Source: Pseudomonas graminis (lineage in GTDB: Bacteria; Pseudomonadota; Gammaproteobacteria; Pseudomonadales; Pseudomonadaceae). From it: a stretch of 64,000 nt of DNA. Positions 34,921 through 44,785 of the stretch are shown here, piece after piece (the stretch's first letter is position 1; every line of letters begins with the position of its first letter). The stretch lies in contig NZ_SOCR01000005.1 in the NCBI RefSeq assembly GCF_004364335.1, positions 62,001 through 126,000 of the forward strand, given 5' to 3'. The position numbers and the translations under genes were made by a program. Below the pieces are notes generated by a model, which ran no database searches, had not been told where the DNA came from, and saw nothing but the letters and a program-made list of their open reading frames with translations.

Positions 34921-36000
34921 ATGCGAATACTTGTTACCGGTGGCGCCGGCTTCATCGGCTCTGCGCTGATCCGTCATCTGATCAACAACACCGATCACGA
35001 CGTCCTCAATTTCGACAAGCTGACCTACGCCGGTAATCTTGAGTCGCTGCGGGGCATCGCCACGAACACTCGGTACGAGTTCGTGCAAGAGGACATCGTT
35101 GATCAGGCCGCCGTGAGCAAAGTCCTCGCGCGCTTCAAGCCTGACGCGATCATGCACCTGGCAGCTGAATCCCACGTCGACCGCTCGATTGACGGGCCGT
35201 CGGAGTTCATCCAGACCAACATCGTCGGCACCTACAGCCTGCTGGAAGCCACCCGCAGCTACTGGCTGACCTTGCCCGAAGCCGAGCGCGCCGCCTTCCG
35301 CTTCCATCACATCTCCACCGACGAAGTGTATGGCGACCTGCATGGCGTGGACGACCTGTTCACCGAAACCACGCCCTACGCGCCAAGCTCGCCGTATTCG
35401 GCCAGCAAAGCGGCGTCGGACCATCTGGTTCGCGCCTGGCAGCGCACCTACGGGCTGCCAGTGGTTGTCACCAACTGCTCGAACAACTACGGCCCGTTCC
35501 ACTTCCCCGAGAAGCTCATTCCGCTGGTGATTCTCAATGCCCTGGCCGGAAAGCCACTGCCGGTGTACGGCAATGGCTTGCAGGTACGCGACTGGCTGTT
35601 CGTCGAAGACCACGCCCGCGCACTGCTCAAGGTGGTGACTGAGGGCAAGGTCGGCGAGACCTACAACATCGGCGGCCATAACGAACAAAAGAACATCGAC
35701 GTCGTGCGTGGCATCTGCGCGCTGCTCGAAGAGCTGGCGCCGGAACAGCGCAAAGGCGTGGCCCACTACGCGGACCTGATCACCTACGTGACCGACCGCC
35801 CAGGCCATGACATGCGCTACGCCATCGACGCCAGCAAGATTGAACGCGAGCTGGGCTGGACGCCGGAAGAGACATTCGAATCCGGTTTGCGCAAAACCGT
35901 GCAGTGGTATCTCGACAATCTTGAATGGTGCCGCAACGTCCAAGACGGCAGTTATCAGGGCGAACGCCTGGGCACCAACGTGAAGGAACTGATCGCATGA
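34921..36000 (+). CDS. rfbB: dTDP-glucose 4,6-dehydratase
   Basis: Second enzyme of dTDP-L-rhamnose synthesis; an extended short-chain dehydrogenase of 359 residues. NAD-binding TGGAGFIG (6-13), catalytic TDE (133-135) and YSASK (Y159, K163) are present, with the sugar-nucleotide motif [17 protein letters not shown] 34921 has GAAGAAGG upstream. First gene of the rfbBACD operon, whose junctions all overlap by 4 bp. The product feeds lipopolysaccharide or rhamnolipid-type glycan synthesis. Confidence 0.97.
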   Translation: MRILVTGGAGFIGSALIRHLINNTDHDVLNFDKLTYAGNLESLRGIATNTRYEFVQEDIVDQAAVSKVLARFKPDAIMHLAAESHVDRSIDGPSEFIQTNIVGTYSLLEATRSYWLTLPEAERAAFRFHHISTDEVYGDLHGVDDLFTETTPYAPSSPYSASKAASDHLVRAWQRTYGLPVVVTNCSNNYGPFHFPEKLIPLVILNALAGKPLPVYGNGLQVRDWLFVEDHARALLKVVTEGKVGETYNIGGHNEQKNIDVVRGICALLEELAPEQRKGVAHYADLITYVTDRPGHDMRYAIDASKIERELGWTPEETFESGLRKTVQWYLDNLEWCRNVQDGSYQGERLGTNVKELIA

Positions 36001-36872
36001 CTAAAGGAATTGTTCTGGCCGGCGGCTCGGGCACGCGCCTGCACCCGATCACCCTCGGGGTTTCCAAACAGCTGTTGCCGATCTACGACAAGCCGATGAT
36101 CTATTACCCGATCTCGGTGCTGATGCTGGCCGGGATCAAAGACATCCTGGTCATCTCGACGCCGCTGGACCTGCCGCAGTACAAGGCGCTGCTGGGTGAC
36201 GGCAGTCAGTTCGGCGTGCACTTTCATTACGAGGAGCAACCCAAGCCGGACGGCCTCGCGCAGGCATTCCTGATTGGCGAAGCGTTCATCGGCGATGACT
36301 CGGTGTGCCTGATTCTCGGCGACAACATCTTCCACGGTCAGCACTTCAGCGAGCAGCTCAAGCGTGCGGCGGACAACACCTCAGGCGCGACCGTGTTCGG
36401 CTACTGGGTCAAGGATCCGGAGCGTTTCGGCGTGATCGATTTCGATGAGCACGGCCACGCGCTGTCCATCGAAGAGAAGCCCAAGGCGCCTAAATCCAGC
36501 TACGCCGTGACCGGTCTGTACTTCTACGACAACGAAGTCATTCAGATCGCCAAGGACGTCAAGCCGTCCCCACGCGGCGAGCTGGAAATCACCGACGTCA
36601 ACAACGCTTACCTCAAGCGCGGCGATCTGCGCGTCGAGCGCTTTGGCCGCGGCTTCGCCTGGCTCGACACGGGCACTCACGACAGCCTGCTGGACGCCTC
36701 GCAGTACGTGCAGACCATCGAGCATCGTCAGGGCCTGAAAGTCGCGTGCCTGGAAGAAATCGCTTACCAGAACGGCTGGATCGACCGCGCTCACCTGTTG
36801 AATCGGGCTGACTATTTCGGCAAGACCGGCTACGGTCAGTACCTGTTCAAGATCGCAGGGGAAAGTCAGTGA
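35997..36872 (+). CDS. rfbA: Glucose-1-phosphate thymidylyltransferase
   Basis: First committed step: joins dTTP and glucose-1-phosphate. 291 residues with the nucleotide-binding signature [16 protein letters not shown] (residues 4-19), the metal-binding [10 protein letters not shown], and the substrate motif [14 protein letters not shown]. It starts within the stop of rfbB (ATGA overlap). Confidence 0.97.
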   Translation: MTKGIVLAGGSGTRLHPITLGVSKQLLPIYDKPMIYYPISVLMLAGIKDILVISTPLDLPQYKALLGDGSQFGVHFHYEEQPKPDGLAQAFLIGEAFIGDDSVCLILGDNIFHGQHFSEQLKRAADNTSGATVFGYWVKDPERFGVIDFDEHGHALSIEEKPKAPKSSYAVTGLYFYDNEVIQIAKDVKPSPRGELEITDVNNAYLKRGDLRVERFGRGFAWLDTGTHDSLLDASQYVQTIEHRQGLKVACLEEIAYQNGWIDRAHLLNRADYFGKTGYGQYLFKIAGESQ

Positions 36873-37414
36873 AAGTGGTTGCCAGCAAGTTGCCTGAAGT
36901 CCTCATCATCGAACCCAAGGTGTTCGGCGATGAGCGTGGCTTCTTCTACGAAAGTTTCAACGCCCGGGCCTTTGCCGAGGCCACCGGCGTCGCCGATCAG
37001 TTCGTGCAGGACAATCACTCGCGCTCGCAGAAAGGCGTCCTGCGCGGGCTGCATTACCAGATCGAAAACCCCCAGGGCAAACTCGTGCGCGTGACCGTCG
37101 GCAGCGTGCTGGACATCGCTGTCGACATCCGTCGCAGCTCCCCGCAGTTCGGCCAGTGGTTCGGTCTGGAGCTGTCTGCCGAGAACGCTCGTCAGCTGTG
37201 GATTCCCAAGGGTTTCGCCCACGGCTTCGTGGTGTTGAGCGACTACGCAGAGTTTCTCTACAAGACCACCGACTACTACACTCCATCCGCCGAGCGCTGC
37301 ATTCGCTGGGACGATCCTGAGCTGGCCATTGAGTGGGGCTTGAGCGAAGCGCCTCAACTGTCGGCCAAGGATCAGGTCGGCAAGCTCCTGAAAGACGCGG
37401 ACCTGTTCCCGTGA
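36869..37414 (+). CDS. rfbC: dTDP-4-dehydrorhamnose 3,5-epimerase
   Basis: Cupin-fold epimerase of 181 residues. The catalytic histidine is H62 in VLRGLHYQ, with the family stretches [18 protein letters not shown] and PKGFAHGF and the conserved tyrosine region [13 protein letters not shown] start at 36869 overlaps the rfbA stop by 4 bp. Confidence 0.97.
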   Translation: MKVVASKLPEVLIIEPKVFGDERGFFYESFNARAFAEATGVADQFVQDNHSRSQKGVLRGLHYQIENPQGKLVRVTVGSVLDIAVDIRRSSPQFGQWFGLELSAENARQLWIPKGFAHGFVVLSDYAEFLYKTTDYYTPSAERCIRWDDPELAIEWGLSEAPQLSAKDQVGKLLKDADLFP

Positions 37415-38292
37415 GTGCGCCGCTGCGGATTCTGATCAGCGGGCAACAGGGCCAGGTGTCCCAGGCACTGCAGCAACGTCTGCAGAACATGGGTGAGCTG
37501 ATCGTGCTGGGCCGTGATCATCTGGACTTGAGTCAGCCGGAGTCGATCCGCCCCGTGGTGCGGGACATCAAGCCGGACCTGATCATCAACGCCGCCGCGC
37601 ACACGGCAGTGGATCAGGCCGAAAGCGAGCCGGACCTGGCCTTCGCCATTAACGCGACGTCCCCCGGCGTGTTCGCAGAAGAAGCCGCCGCACTGGGCAT
37701 TCCACTGATTCACTACTCCACTGATTACGTGTTCGATGGCAGCAAGGATGGCGCATGGGTTGAATCCGACGCGCCGAATCCGCTGGGCGTCTACGGCAGC
37801 AGCAAGCTGGCGGGCGAGCGCGCCATCGCCGCAGCGGGCGGACAGCACCTGATTTTGCGCACCAGTTGGGTTTACTCCCTCACCGGGCGTAACTTTCTGC
37901 TGACCATGCAGCGCTTGCTGCAAGAGCGCGAGAAGCTGTCGATCGTTGCCGACCAGATTGGCGCGCCTACTTGGGCCGGCACCATCGCTGCCAGCACCCA
38001 TAACCTGATTGAACGCTGGCGTGACGGCGCGCCAGGTGCCTGGGGTGTTTATCACCTGACAGCCAGCGGGGAGACGTCGTGGTTCGGGTTCGCTGAAGCC
38101 ATTGGTCAGCAATTGATCAAAAGCGGTAAGCCCTGCGCAGCACTTGAGCCGATTGCTTCCAGCGCTTACCCGACGCCGGCCGCACGCCCGCTCAATTCGC
38201 GTCTGGATTGCAGCCTGTTGCAGCATGAGTGGGGCGTCAGCCAGCCGGACTGGCACGAAGCGTTGCTGGAGTGCTTAGCGCAGCAGCGGTAG
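37411..38292 (+). CDS. rfbD: dTDP-4-dehydrorhamnose reductase
   Basis: Last step, NADPH-dependent reduction to dTDP-L-rhamnose. 293 residues from GTG 37411 (overlap of 4 bp with rfbC). It has ISGQQGQVSQAL as nucleotide-binding loop, YSTDYVFDG and the catalytic YGSSKLAGE. Gene order B-A-C-D differs from B-D-A-C that I recall for P. aeruginosa. Confidence 0.96.
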   Translation: MSAPLRILISGQQGQVSQALQQRLQNMGELIVLGRDHLDLSQPESIRPVVRDIKPDLIINAAAHTAVDQAESEPDLAFAINATSPGVFAEEAAALGIPLIHYSTDYVFDGSKDGAWVESDAPNPLGVYGSSKLAGERAIAAAGGQHLILRTSWVYSLTGRNFLLTMQRLLQEREKLSIVADQIGAPTWAGTIAASTHNLIERWRDGAPGAWGVYHLTASGETSWFGFAEAIGQQLIKSGKPCAALEPIASSAYPTPAARPLNSRLDCSLLQHEWGVSQPDWHEALLECLAQQR

Positions 38293-38381
38293 GCATAATG
38301 GGCCGACTCGATGTTGAGCGGCTGCGGAATACTGATTCATCCGCAGCCGCCCCACACCGCAACGAACCCACCGGCGATTCC

Positions 38382-40196
38382 ATGATCAGCACTAACGCCC
38401 TTCCCCGCCGCCCTCGCTGGCGCAGCCTTGCTCTGCTGGCGCTGATCCTCGCCCCGCTGCTGTGGCCGCTCGAACGCCTGGCCGAACACTATTACCGCAA
38501 CGAGCTGCTGAGCCAGAATCGCCAGACCCTCGACCTCTACGTCGCCAACCTGCTCGGCACCTTGCACCGCTATGAAGTCCTGCCACAGATACTCGGCGAC
38601 CTGCCCGGCCTGCGGGCCATGCTGGCGAACCCGCAGGACAAACACGCCCAAGCCCAAGCGAACGTGCTGCTGATGAACACCGCCCGGCAGACCGGCGCCG
38701 AGGTGATCTACCTGATGGCGCCCAATGGCGACACCCTCGCTGCGTCGAACTGGGACAAACGCGACAGCTTCGTCGGCCGCAACTTCGCCTTCCGCCCGTA
38801 TTTCAGCAACGCCATGGCCGGCAACCTCGGGCGCTTTTTCGGCCTGGGCACCACGTCGGCCAAACGCGGCTACTTCTTCGCCGCGGCTGTGCGCGATGGT
38901 GAAACGGTGATCGGTGTGCTGGTGGTCAAAGTCGACCTGGACCTCACGGAGACGTTGTGGGGCAAGACGCCGGAACAGTTGCTCGTCACCGACCACAACG
39001 GCGTGGTGATCCTGACCTCCAATCCCGCCTGGCGTTTCCGCGCCACGCGTCCGCTCAGCGAAGAAGAACAGCAGGCCATCGTTGCCATCCAGCCCTACCC
39101 GACCCGCGATCCGCGTCCGCTGCAGCTGGATGAAAACGGCTGGCTCAAGCAGACCCAGCAGATCGACGAGACTGGCTGGAGCGTCAACATCCTTGCGCCC
39201 AAGGTGCTCGTGTCCCGGCCTGTGCGAACGGTCGTGGCGATTGGCGGTGCTACGTTGCTGGTATTGATGCTGCTGCTGGGTCTGATGATGCAGAGGCGGC
39301 GGCATTATCTGGATCGCATCAATTTCGAGGCCAAGGCGCGCCGTGAACTGGAAGTGCGAGTCGCCGAGCGGACCTGTGACCTGGAAGGCGTCAACCGGCG
39401 GCTGCGTCAGGAAGTACTCGAACGCGAGCAGGCGCAGCAGGAACTGTTTCGCGCCCAGGACGAACTGGTTCAGGCCGGCAAGCTGTCGGCGCTGGGCACG
39501 ATGTCGGCGAGCATCAGTCATGAACTCAATCAGCCACTGGCCGCGATTCGCAGCTACGCCGAGAACGCCGAGGTACTGCTCGACCACCAGCGCACGGAGG
39601 ACGCCCGTGGCAACCTCAAGCTGATCAGCGAACTCACCGGGCGCATGGCGTCGATCATTGCGCACCTGCGTGCCTTCGCCCGGCGCGACCGGCACGCGCC
39701 TGAAAGCGTGGCGTTGCAGCCAGCGCTGGACGATGCGCTGGCCCTGCTCGCCAAGCGTCGCCGCGCGATGGAAGTGGAGCTGATTCGTGACCTGCCCGCC
39801 GCGACCTTGTGGGTACAGGCCGGTGAGACGCGCCTGCGTCAGGTGCTGGGCAATCTGCTGGCGAATGCGCTGGATGCTCTGACCGAGAAGGGTCCGCCGC
39901 GCAAGTTGTGGATCAGCGCCGAGTACAATGCCGAAGGCGTCAATCTGTTCATCCGCGACAACGGCCCCGGGTTTTCACACGAGGCGCTGGAGCACGCGCG
40001 CGAGCCTTTTTTCACCACCAAGACGCGCACCCAGGGGCTCGGCCTGGGACTGGCGATCTGCGATACGCTGATGCGCGCACTGGGCGGCGAACTGCTGTTT
40101 GCCAATCACCCGGAAGGCGGCGCGCTGCTGACGTTGCGGATGCGCACCGGCGCCTCGGGCGTCAACCTTCAACCGTCTGAGGACTTATCTGCATGA
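38382..40196 (+). CDS. DctB-like sensor histidine kinase
   Basis: Inner-membrane sensor of 604 residues. Two membrane segments (about 15-30 and 283-302) enclose a periplasmic double-Cache sensor domain of the C4-dicarboxylate type (FVGRNFAFRPYFSNAMAG, GYFFAAAVRDG). A coiled coil follows, then the H-box with phosphoacceptor near H380 (ASISHELNQPLAAIRSYAENA), the N-box NLLANALDAL and the G-boxes DNGPGF and GLGLGLAIC. It overlaps the response regulator gene by 4 bp. In P. aeruginosa the equivalent pair precedes dctPQM; here no transporter follows, so the regulon must lie elsewhere. Ligand unproven. Confidence 0.9.
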   Translation: MISTNALPRRPRWRSLALLALILAPLLWPLERLAEHYYRNELLSQNRQTLDLYVANLLGTLHRYEVLPQILGDLPGLRAMLANPQDKHAQAQANVLLMNTARQTGAEVIYLMAPNGDTLAASNWDKRDSFVGRNFAFRPYFSNAMAGNLGRFFGLGTTSAKRGYFFAAAVRDGETVIGVLVVKVDLDLTETLWGKTPEQLLVTDHNGVVILTSNPAWRFRATRPLSEEEQQAIVAIQPYPTRDPRPLQLDENGWLKQTQQIDETGWSVNILAPKVLVSRPVRTVVAIGGATLLVLMLLLGLMMQRRRHYLDRINFEAKARRELEVRVAERTCDLEGVNRRLRQEVLEREQAQQELFRAQDELVQAGKLSALGTMSASISHELNQPLAAIRSYAENAEVLLDHQRTEDARGNLKLISELTGRMASIIAHLRAFARRDRHAPESVALQPALDDALALLAKRRRAMEVELIRDLPAATLWVQAGETRLRQVLGNLLANALDALTEKGPPRKLWISAEYNAEGVNLFIRDNGPGFSHEALEHAREPFFTTKTRTQGLGLGLAICDTLMRALGGELLFANHPEGGALLTLRMRTGASGVNLQPSEDLSA

Positions 40197-41569
40197 GCAC
40201 CGACGCCATCGACAGCCGGATTCAGGTGGTGCTGATCGACGACGACCCGCACCTGCGCCAGGCGTTGAGCCAGACGCTGGACCTCGCCGGCCTGAAAATC
40301 CTGCCGCTGAGCGACGCCAAAGGCCTGCAAGCGCGCATCGAACGGGATTGGCCGGGGGTGATCGTCAGTGACATTCGCATGCCGGGCATCGATGGCCTCG
40401 AATTGCTCAACCAGCTGCACGCCCAGGATCCGGAGTTGCCGGTGCTATTGATCACCGGCCACGGCGACGTGCCGCTGGCGGTGCAGGCCATGCGCGCGGG
40501 CGCTTACGATTTTCTGGAAAAACCCTTCGCCAGCGACGCGCTGCTCGACAGCGTGCGCCGCGCCCTGGCGCTGCGCCGGCTGGTGCTGGACAACCGCAGC
40601 CTGCGGCTTGAGCTCAGCGATCGTCAGCAACTGAGCACGCGACTGGTGGGGTTGTCCGCCCCCATTCAGCGCCTGCGCGCTCAGATCGGCGCGCTGGCCG
40701 CGACCAAGGCTGACGTGTTGATTCTTGGGGAAACCGGCGCCGGCAAGGAGGTGGTCGCCCGCGCGCTGCACGATTTATCCAATCGCCGCAACGGTCCGTT
40801 TGTGGCCATCAATGCGGGGGCGTTGGCCGAGTCGGTGGTGGAAAGCGAGCTGTTCGGCCATGAATCGGGCGCCTTTACCGGCGCGCAAAAGCGCCGCATC
40901 GGCAAGTTCGAATTCGCCAATGGCGGCACGCTTTTCCTGGATGAAATCGAAAGCATGAGCATGGACGTTCAGGTCAAGCTGCTGCGCTTGCTGCAAGAGC
41001 GCGTGGTCGAGCGCCTGGGCGGCAATCAGCAGATCCCGCTGGACATCCGGGTGATCGCGGCGACCAAGGAGGACCTGCGCCAGGCGGCGGATCAAGGGCG
41101 TTTCCGGGCCGACTTGTATTACCGCCTCAACGTCGCGCCGTTGCGCATTCCGCCGCTGCGCGAGCGGGGCGAAGACGCGTTGGTGCTGTTCCAGCATTTC
41201 GCCGACACCGCCAGTTTGCGCCACGGCCTGCCACGCCATGAATTGCAGCCGGGGCACCGGGCGCTGTTGCTGCGTCACACCTGGCCGGGCAACGTACGTG
41301 AACTGCAGAACGCCGCCGAGCGTTTCGCATTAGGCCTTGAGCTGGAACTGGAAGGCGAGGCGCAGCCGGATCTGGTCGCATCCAATGGCGGCCTGAGCGA
41401 GCAGGTCGAGGCGTTCGAGCGGGCGTTGATAGCCGCCGAACTGACCCGCCCGCACAGCTCGGTGCGCAGCCTCGCCGAAGCCTTGGGCCTGCCCCGCAAA
41501 ACCTTGCACGACAAACTGCGCAAGCACGGACTGACCTTCAACGGCGGGGGGTCCGACGACAATGAATGA
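40193..41569 (+). CDS. DctD-like sigma-54 response regulator
   Basis: NtrC-class activator of 458 residues. The receiver domain has phosphoacceptor D60 and K110. The AAA+ domain has Walker A GETGAGKE (179-186), the sigma-54 contact loop GAFTGA (226-231) and Walker B GGTLFLDEIE. The C-terminal Fis-type helix-turn-helix is RSLAEALGLPRKTLHDKLRKHGL. It is the cognate regulator of the upstream kinase and activates sigma-54 promoters, classically those of C4-dicarboxylate transporters. It overlaps the thioesterase gene by 8 bp. Confidence 0.92.
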   Translation: MSTDAIDSRIQVVLIDDDPHLRQALSQTLDLAGLKILPLSDAKGLQARIERDWPGVIVSDIRMPGIDGLELLNQLHAQDPELPVLLITGHGDVPLAVQAMRAGAYDFLEKPFASDALLDSVRRALALRRLVLDNRSLRLELSDRQQLSTRLVGLSAPIQRLRAQIGALAATKADVLILGETGAGKEVVARALHDLSNRRNGPFVAINAGALAESVVESELFGHESGAFTGAQKRRIGKFEFANGGTLFLDEIESMSMDVQVKLLRLLQERVVERLGGNQQIPLDIRVIAATKEDLRQAADQGRFRADLYYRLNVAPLRIPPLRERGEDALVLFQHFADTASLRHGLPRHELQPGHRALLLRHTWPGNVRELQNAAERFALGLELELEGEAQPDLVASNGGLSEQVEAFERALIAAELTRPHSSVRSLAEALGLPRKTLHDKLRKHGLTFNGGGSDDNE

Positions 41570-42029
41570 TCGGGATTGCTTGTCCGCTGAAGACCTGGAA
41601 ACGGTGCTGCACCGGGACATTCCCCTCACCCGGGAGATGGGCATCAAGGTGCTGGGCTGGCGAGACCACCAGCTCCGTCTGCACCTGCCATTGGCGCCTA
41701 ACGTCAATCACAAGAACACCCTGTTCGGCGGCAGCCTGTACTGCGGCGCGGTACTGGCGGGCTGGGGTTGGCTGTATCTGCGACTCAAGGAAACCGGGAT
41801 CGACGAAGGGCACATCGTGATTCAGGACGGTCAGATCAGTTATCCCCTGCCGGTCACCCGCGATGGCGTCGCCATTTGCGACGGGACGGATGAAGCGAAC
41901 TGGGAGAAATTTCTGAAGCTCTACCAACGCCGCGGCCGCGCACGACTGGCGCTGCACACCCGGACCGTGGTCGAGGGATCAGAAGAGACGGCGGTGGAAT
42001 TCGTCGGGCAGTTCGTGCTGCATCGCTGA
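41562..42029 (+). CDS. YiiD C-terminal-type hotdog thioesterase
   Basis: A 155-residue hotdog-fold protein of the YiiD_C thioesterase group (LAPNVNHKNTLFGGSLYCGAVLAGWGWLYL). The hotdog helix is around 55-70, and active-site residues in this group are poorly defined. It starts at ATG 41562 inside the end of the regulator gene, so it may be coexpressed with the two-component pair, which is unexpected for a housekeeping thioesterase. Substrate unknown. Confidence 0.82.
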   Translation: MNDRDCLSAEDLETVLHRDIPLTREMGIKVLGWRDHQLRLHLPLAPNVNHKNTLFGGSLYCGAVLAGWGWLYLRLKETGIDEGHIVIQDGQISYPLPVTRDGVAICDGTDEANWEKFLKLYQRRGRARLALHTRTVVEGSEETAVEFVGQFVLHR

Positions 42030-42056
42030 ACAGACACCGCTCAGGCGCCACTCCCC

Positions 42057-42190
42057 TGTAGGAGCGCGCTTGCCCGCGAAAAATTTCCCTGCCAACAAAT
42101 AGTAATCTGACACGCCGAATTGGGTTGAGGTGGGTCAGTGGGAATAAAGTCGCTTGGCAGAGCGCTTTCGCGGGCAAGCGCGCTCCTACA
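42057..42190. repeat. REP inverted pair (GCGCGCTTGCC type)
   Basis: GTAGGAGCGCGCTTGCC at the left end and its inverted copy GGCAAGCGCGCTCCTAC at the right, about 90 bp apart, in the 396-bp gene-free gap between the thioesterase and cysQ. Confidence 0.85.
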
Positions 42191-42275
42191 CGGGATCTGC
42201 GGCGGATGACGTAGCGCGGTCAGCACGGGAATCTGCGGACACCGGCTTGCTGATGACGTATCTGGGGGCTGACAT

Positions 42276-42366
42276 CTGTAGGAGCCGGCTTGCTGGCGAA
42301 TGCGGTGGGTCAGCCAATATTGGTGAAACTGGCAGATTGCTTTCGCCAGCAAGCCGGCTCCTACAG
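42276..42366. repeat. REP inverted pair (CCGGCTTGCTGG type)
   Basis: CTGTAGGAGCCGGCTTGCTGG and its inverted copy CCAGCAAGCCGGCTCCTAC flank a short spacer. This is the same REP type as the first half of the 130-bp array units at 27799-28477. Confidence 0.85.
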
Positions 42367-42425
42367 ATCTGATGTGAGGCCAAGGCAAGCGGTCAGCAAT
42401 CAGCAGCGCGATCCGGGGTAGTCGA

Positions 42426-43274
42426 TCAGCTACGAGGCTTCGCCAACGCCAGCAACGCGCCACGCCACGTGGCGTCCCCCGGCAGCGCCAAGAAGTACGC
42501 ATTCAGCAGCGTCTCGCGTGCCGGATAATCGAAGGTCGTGCCGTCCAGGTTCAACACCACGCCGCCCGCGCCTTCCACCACCCCTTGGGCCGCGGCGGTG
42601 TCCCACTGAGACGTCGGCGCCAGGCGCGGGTAGCAGTCGGCAGCTCCTTCGGCCAGCAGGCAAAACTTCAACGAGCTGCCGATAGTGGTCAGCTCCAATT
42701 CACCCACCGCTTCCGACAAACCGGCCAGCAACTTCTGTTGCTCGGGGCTTGAATGACGACGGCTGGCGACCACAGTGAACGCTTCCCCCGCGCCCGGCTC
42801 ACTGCGCACGCTGATCGGCGCCAGATGCTGCGCGTCGTCACTGCGCCACGCACCCAGCCCGGCGCCACCGAAATAGCAGCGGTTGTTGGTCGGCATCGAC
42901 ACCACGCCAAACACCACGCGACCGTTCTCGATCAGCGCCACGTTGACGGTGAACTCTTCGCTGCCGGCAATGAATTCCTTGGTGCCATCCAGCGGGTCTA
43001 CCAGCCACCAGCGTTGCCACTGACGGCGTTCGCTCAACGGGATGTTCGCGTCCTCTTCGGACAGGATGTGAATGCTCGGGTCCAGCGCCTTGAGGCCCGC
43101 CACCAACAGCTCATGGGCGGCCAGATCAGCGGCCGTAACAGGCGAGTCGTCCGACTTGACCGTAACTTCCACGCCGGAGCGCCAGAACGGCAGAATGACT
43201 TCCCCAGCCTGGCGGCAAAGCTCGATGACGGGGGCAAGCAGCGGGTGCGGCAATTGGGCGAATGTCGGGTTCAT
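42426..43274 (-). CDS. cysQ: 3'(2'),5'-bisphosphate nucleotidase CysQ
   Basis: Removes the 3' phosphate from PAP/PAPS, protecting sulfate assimilation and RNases from PAP build-up. 282 residues with the lithium-sensitive phosphatase motifs: LSEEDA (E73), DPLDGTKEF (D93, D96, G97, T98) and the C-terminal SQWDTAAAQGVVEGAGG. It overlaps nudE upstream by 4 bp, forming a small nucleotide-housecleaning operon. Confidence 0.95.
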   Translation of the reverse strand: MNPTFAQLPHPLLAPVIELCRQAGEVILPFWRSGVEVTVKSDDSPVTAADLAAHELLVAGLKALDPSIHILSEEDANIPLSERRQWQRWWLVDPLDGTKEFIAGSEEFTVNVALIENGRVVFGVVSMPTNNRCYFGGAGLGAWRSDDAQHLAPISVRSEPGAGEAFTVVASRRHSSPEQQKLLAGLSEAVGELELTTIGSSLKFCLLAEGAADCYPRLAPTSQWDTAAAQGVVEGAGGVVLNLDGTTFDYPARETLLNAYFLALPGDATWRGALLALAKPRS

Positions 43275-43837
43275 GGCAAGAAATCACCCCGTTCGGCCAG
43301 CAGGTCGCGGGCAAGGTATAACGCAGCCAGCGCGCGCCCCTCGGTGAACTGCGGGTTCTGAACCAGACTGGAAAGCTCACGCAGATTGACCTTGTCCACG
43401 CGCATCGGCTCAGGCTCGTCGCCGGGCAGCGTTTCCTCATACAAATCGGTGGCCAGCACGACCTGGATTTTCTGGCTCATGTAGCCCGGCGAAAGTGACA
43501 GCTCAGTCAGGTGCACCAGGGTACGCGCGCCATAACCGGCCTCTTCCTTAAGTTCGCGATTGGCGGCGGCCAGCACGTCTTCGCCCGGCTCGATCAAGCC
43601 TTTGGGCAGCGACAGCTCGTACTGGTCAGTGCCGCCGCAGTATTCCTCGATCAGCACGGCGTGATCGGCGTCGAGCATGGCCACGATCATCACCGCGCCG
43701 TAGCCACTGCCGCTGCCGACCAGCCGCTCGTAGGTACGCTCGACGCCATTGGAGAAGCGCAGCTGCACTTCTTCAACGCGGAACAGACGGCTGCTCGCGA
43801 CGATTTCGCGAGAGAGGACGGTAGGTTTCTGCTGCAT
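43271..43837 (-). CDS. nudE: ADP compounds hydrolase NudE
   Basis: Nudix hydrolase of 188 residues acting on ADP-ribose, Ap3A and NADH. The Nudix box GLIEPGEDVLAAANRELKEEAG (80-101) is intact. The N-terminal RFSNGVERTYERLVGSGSGYGAV fits NudE. First gene of the nudE-cysQ pair and divergent from yrfG, which has a related role in purine nucleotide turnover. Confidence 0.94.
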   Translation of the reverse strand: MQQKPTVLSREIVASSRLFRVEEVQLRFSNGVERTYERLVGSGSGYGAVMIVAMLDADHAVLIEEYCGGTDQYELSLPKGLIEPGEDVLAAANRELKEEAGYGARTLVHLTELSLSPGYMSQKIQVVLATDLYEETLPGDEPEPMRVDKVNLRELSSLVQNPQFTEGRALAALYLARDLLAERGDFLP

Positions 43838-43933
43838 GACGAGCTCCTTGGCGTAGACGGGTTACTATACCGTGGCTTTTGCGGAAGTCTTCGCCGCAAA
43901 CCCACGCGACTCATCCAACGCCGAGAGACCCGT

Positions 43934-44596
43934 ATGCCTTCCTTGCCCTGGCGCGATATCGACACCGTTCTGCTGGATATGGACGGCACGCTGCTCGACC
44001 TGCATTTCGACAATCACTTCTGGCTGGAGCATCTGCCCAAACGCTATGCCGAGGTGCACGGGGTCAGCCTGGCGATGGCGCAATTGGAGCTGATGCCGCT
44101 CTTCGAAAAAAACGCCGGCACCCTCAACTGGTATTGCACCGATTTCTGGAGCACCGAGCTGAACCTGCCGGTGAAGGACCTGAAAGTCGAAATCGCCCAC
44201 CTCATCGCCCTGCGCCCCGACGCGGAGACGTTTCTAGCCGCCCTCAAACAGGCGGGGAAGCGGGTCATCATGATCACCAACGCTCACCGCGACTCGCTGT
44301 CACTGAAGATGGAAAGACTGGAACTGGCGCCGTACTTCGAGCGTTTGATCAGCTCACACGACTACGGCTATCCCAAGGAAAACCCGCAGTTTTGGGACGC
44401 GCTTCAAGACGACATCAAGTTCGATCCGGCGCGCAGTCTATTCATTGACGACACGCTGCCGATCTTGCGCAGCGCAGGACGATACGGGATCGGTCATTTG
44501 CTGGCCGTGCGTGAGCCGGACAGCCGCAAAGGCCCGAAAGACACCGAAGAATTCGAGGCGGTCGAAGACTATCGGGCATTGATACAGGGTTTATGA
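43934..44596 (+). CDS. yrfG: GMP/IMP nucleotidase YrfG
   Basis: Haloacid-dehalogenase phosphatase of 220 residues that dephosphorylates GMP and IMP. It has motif I LLDMDGTLLD (nucleophile D15, D17), motif II MITNAH and motif III/IV YPKENPQFW..LFIDDTLPIL. The start at 43934 is chosen because it gives the family N-terminus; the open frame upstream runs across the divergent nudE gene. Confidence 0.94.
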   Translation: MPSLPWRDIDTVLLDMDGTLLDLHFDNHFWLEHLPKRYAEVHGVSLAMAQLELMPLFEKNAGTLNWYCTDFWSTELNLPVKDLKVEIAHLIALRPDAETFLAALKQAGKRVIMITNAHRDSLSLKMERLELAPYFERLISSHDYGYPKENPQFWDALQDDIKFDPARSLFIDDTLPILRSAGRYGIGHLLAVREPDSRKGPKDTEEFEAVEDYRALIQGL

Positions 44597-44610
44597 GCAT
44601 CGCAAAACAA

Positions 44611-44700
44611 CTGTAGGAGCGCGCTTGCCCGCGAAAGATTCGTACACCCGATGCAGATCAGCCGGATGTGCGATTTTTCGCGGGCAAGCGCGCTCCTACA
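44611..44700. repeat. REP inverted pair (GCGCGCTTGCC type)
   Basis: CTGTAGGAGCGCGCTTGCC and its inverted copy GGCAAGCGCGCTCCTACA flank about 50 bp, immediately after yrfG. Confidence 0.85.
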
Positions 44701-44708
44701 ATTAATCA

Positions 44709-44782
44709 CCGAACGGTCAGTGGGAACGGTCATTACCGTACGGTCAGTAAGAATACTGATTGCCGTACGGCCAGCACGACGG
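44709..44782. repeat. Three 27-bp tandem repeats
   Basis: CCG(A/T)ACGG(T/C)CAG recurs at 44709, 44736 and 44763, exactly 27 bp apart, with partly conserved ATT at the unit ends. It ends just before the stop of the LysM gene on the opposite strand and could include its transcription end. Confidence 0.65.
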
Positions 44783-44785
44783 CCC

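Noticed and set aside
38337..39695. 452-codon minus-strand open frame
   Set aside because: Antisense shadow of the DctB-like kinase, whose motifs are intact on the plus strand.
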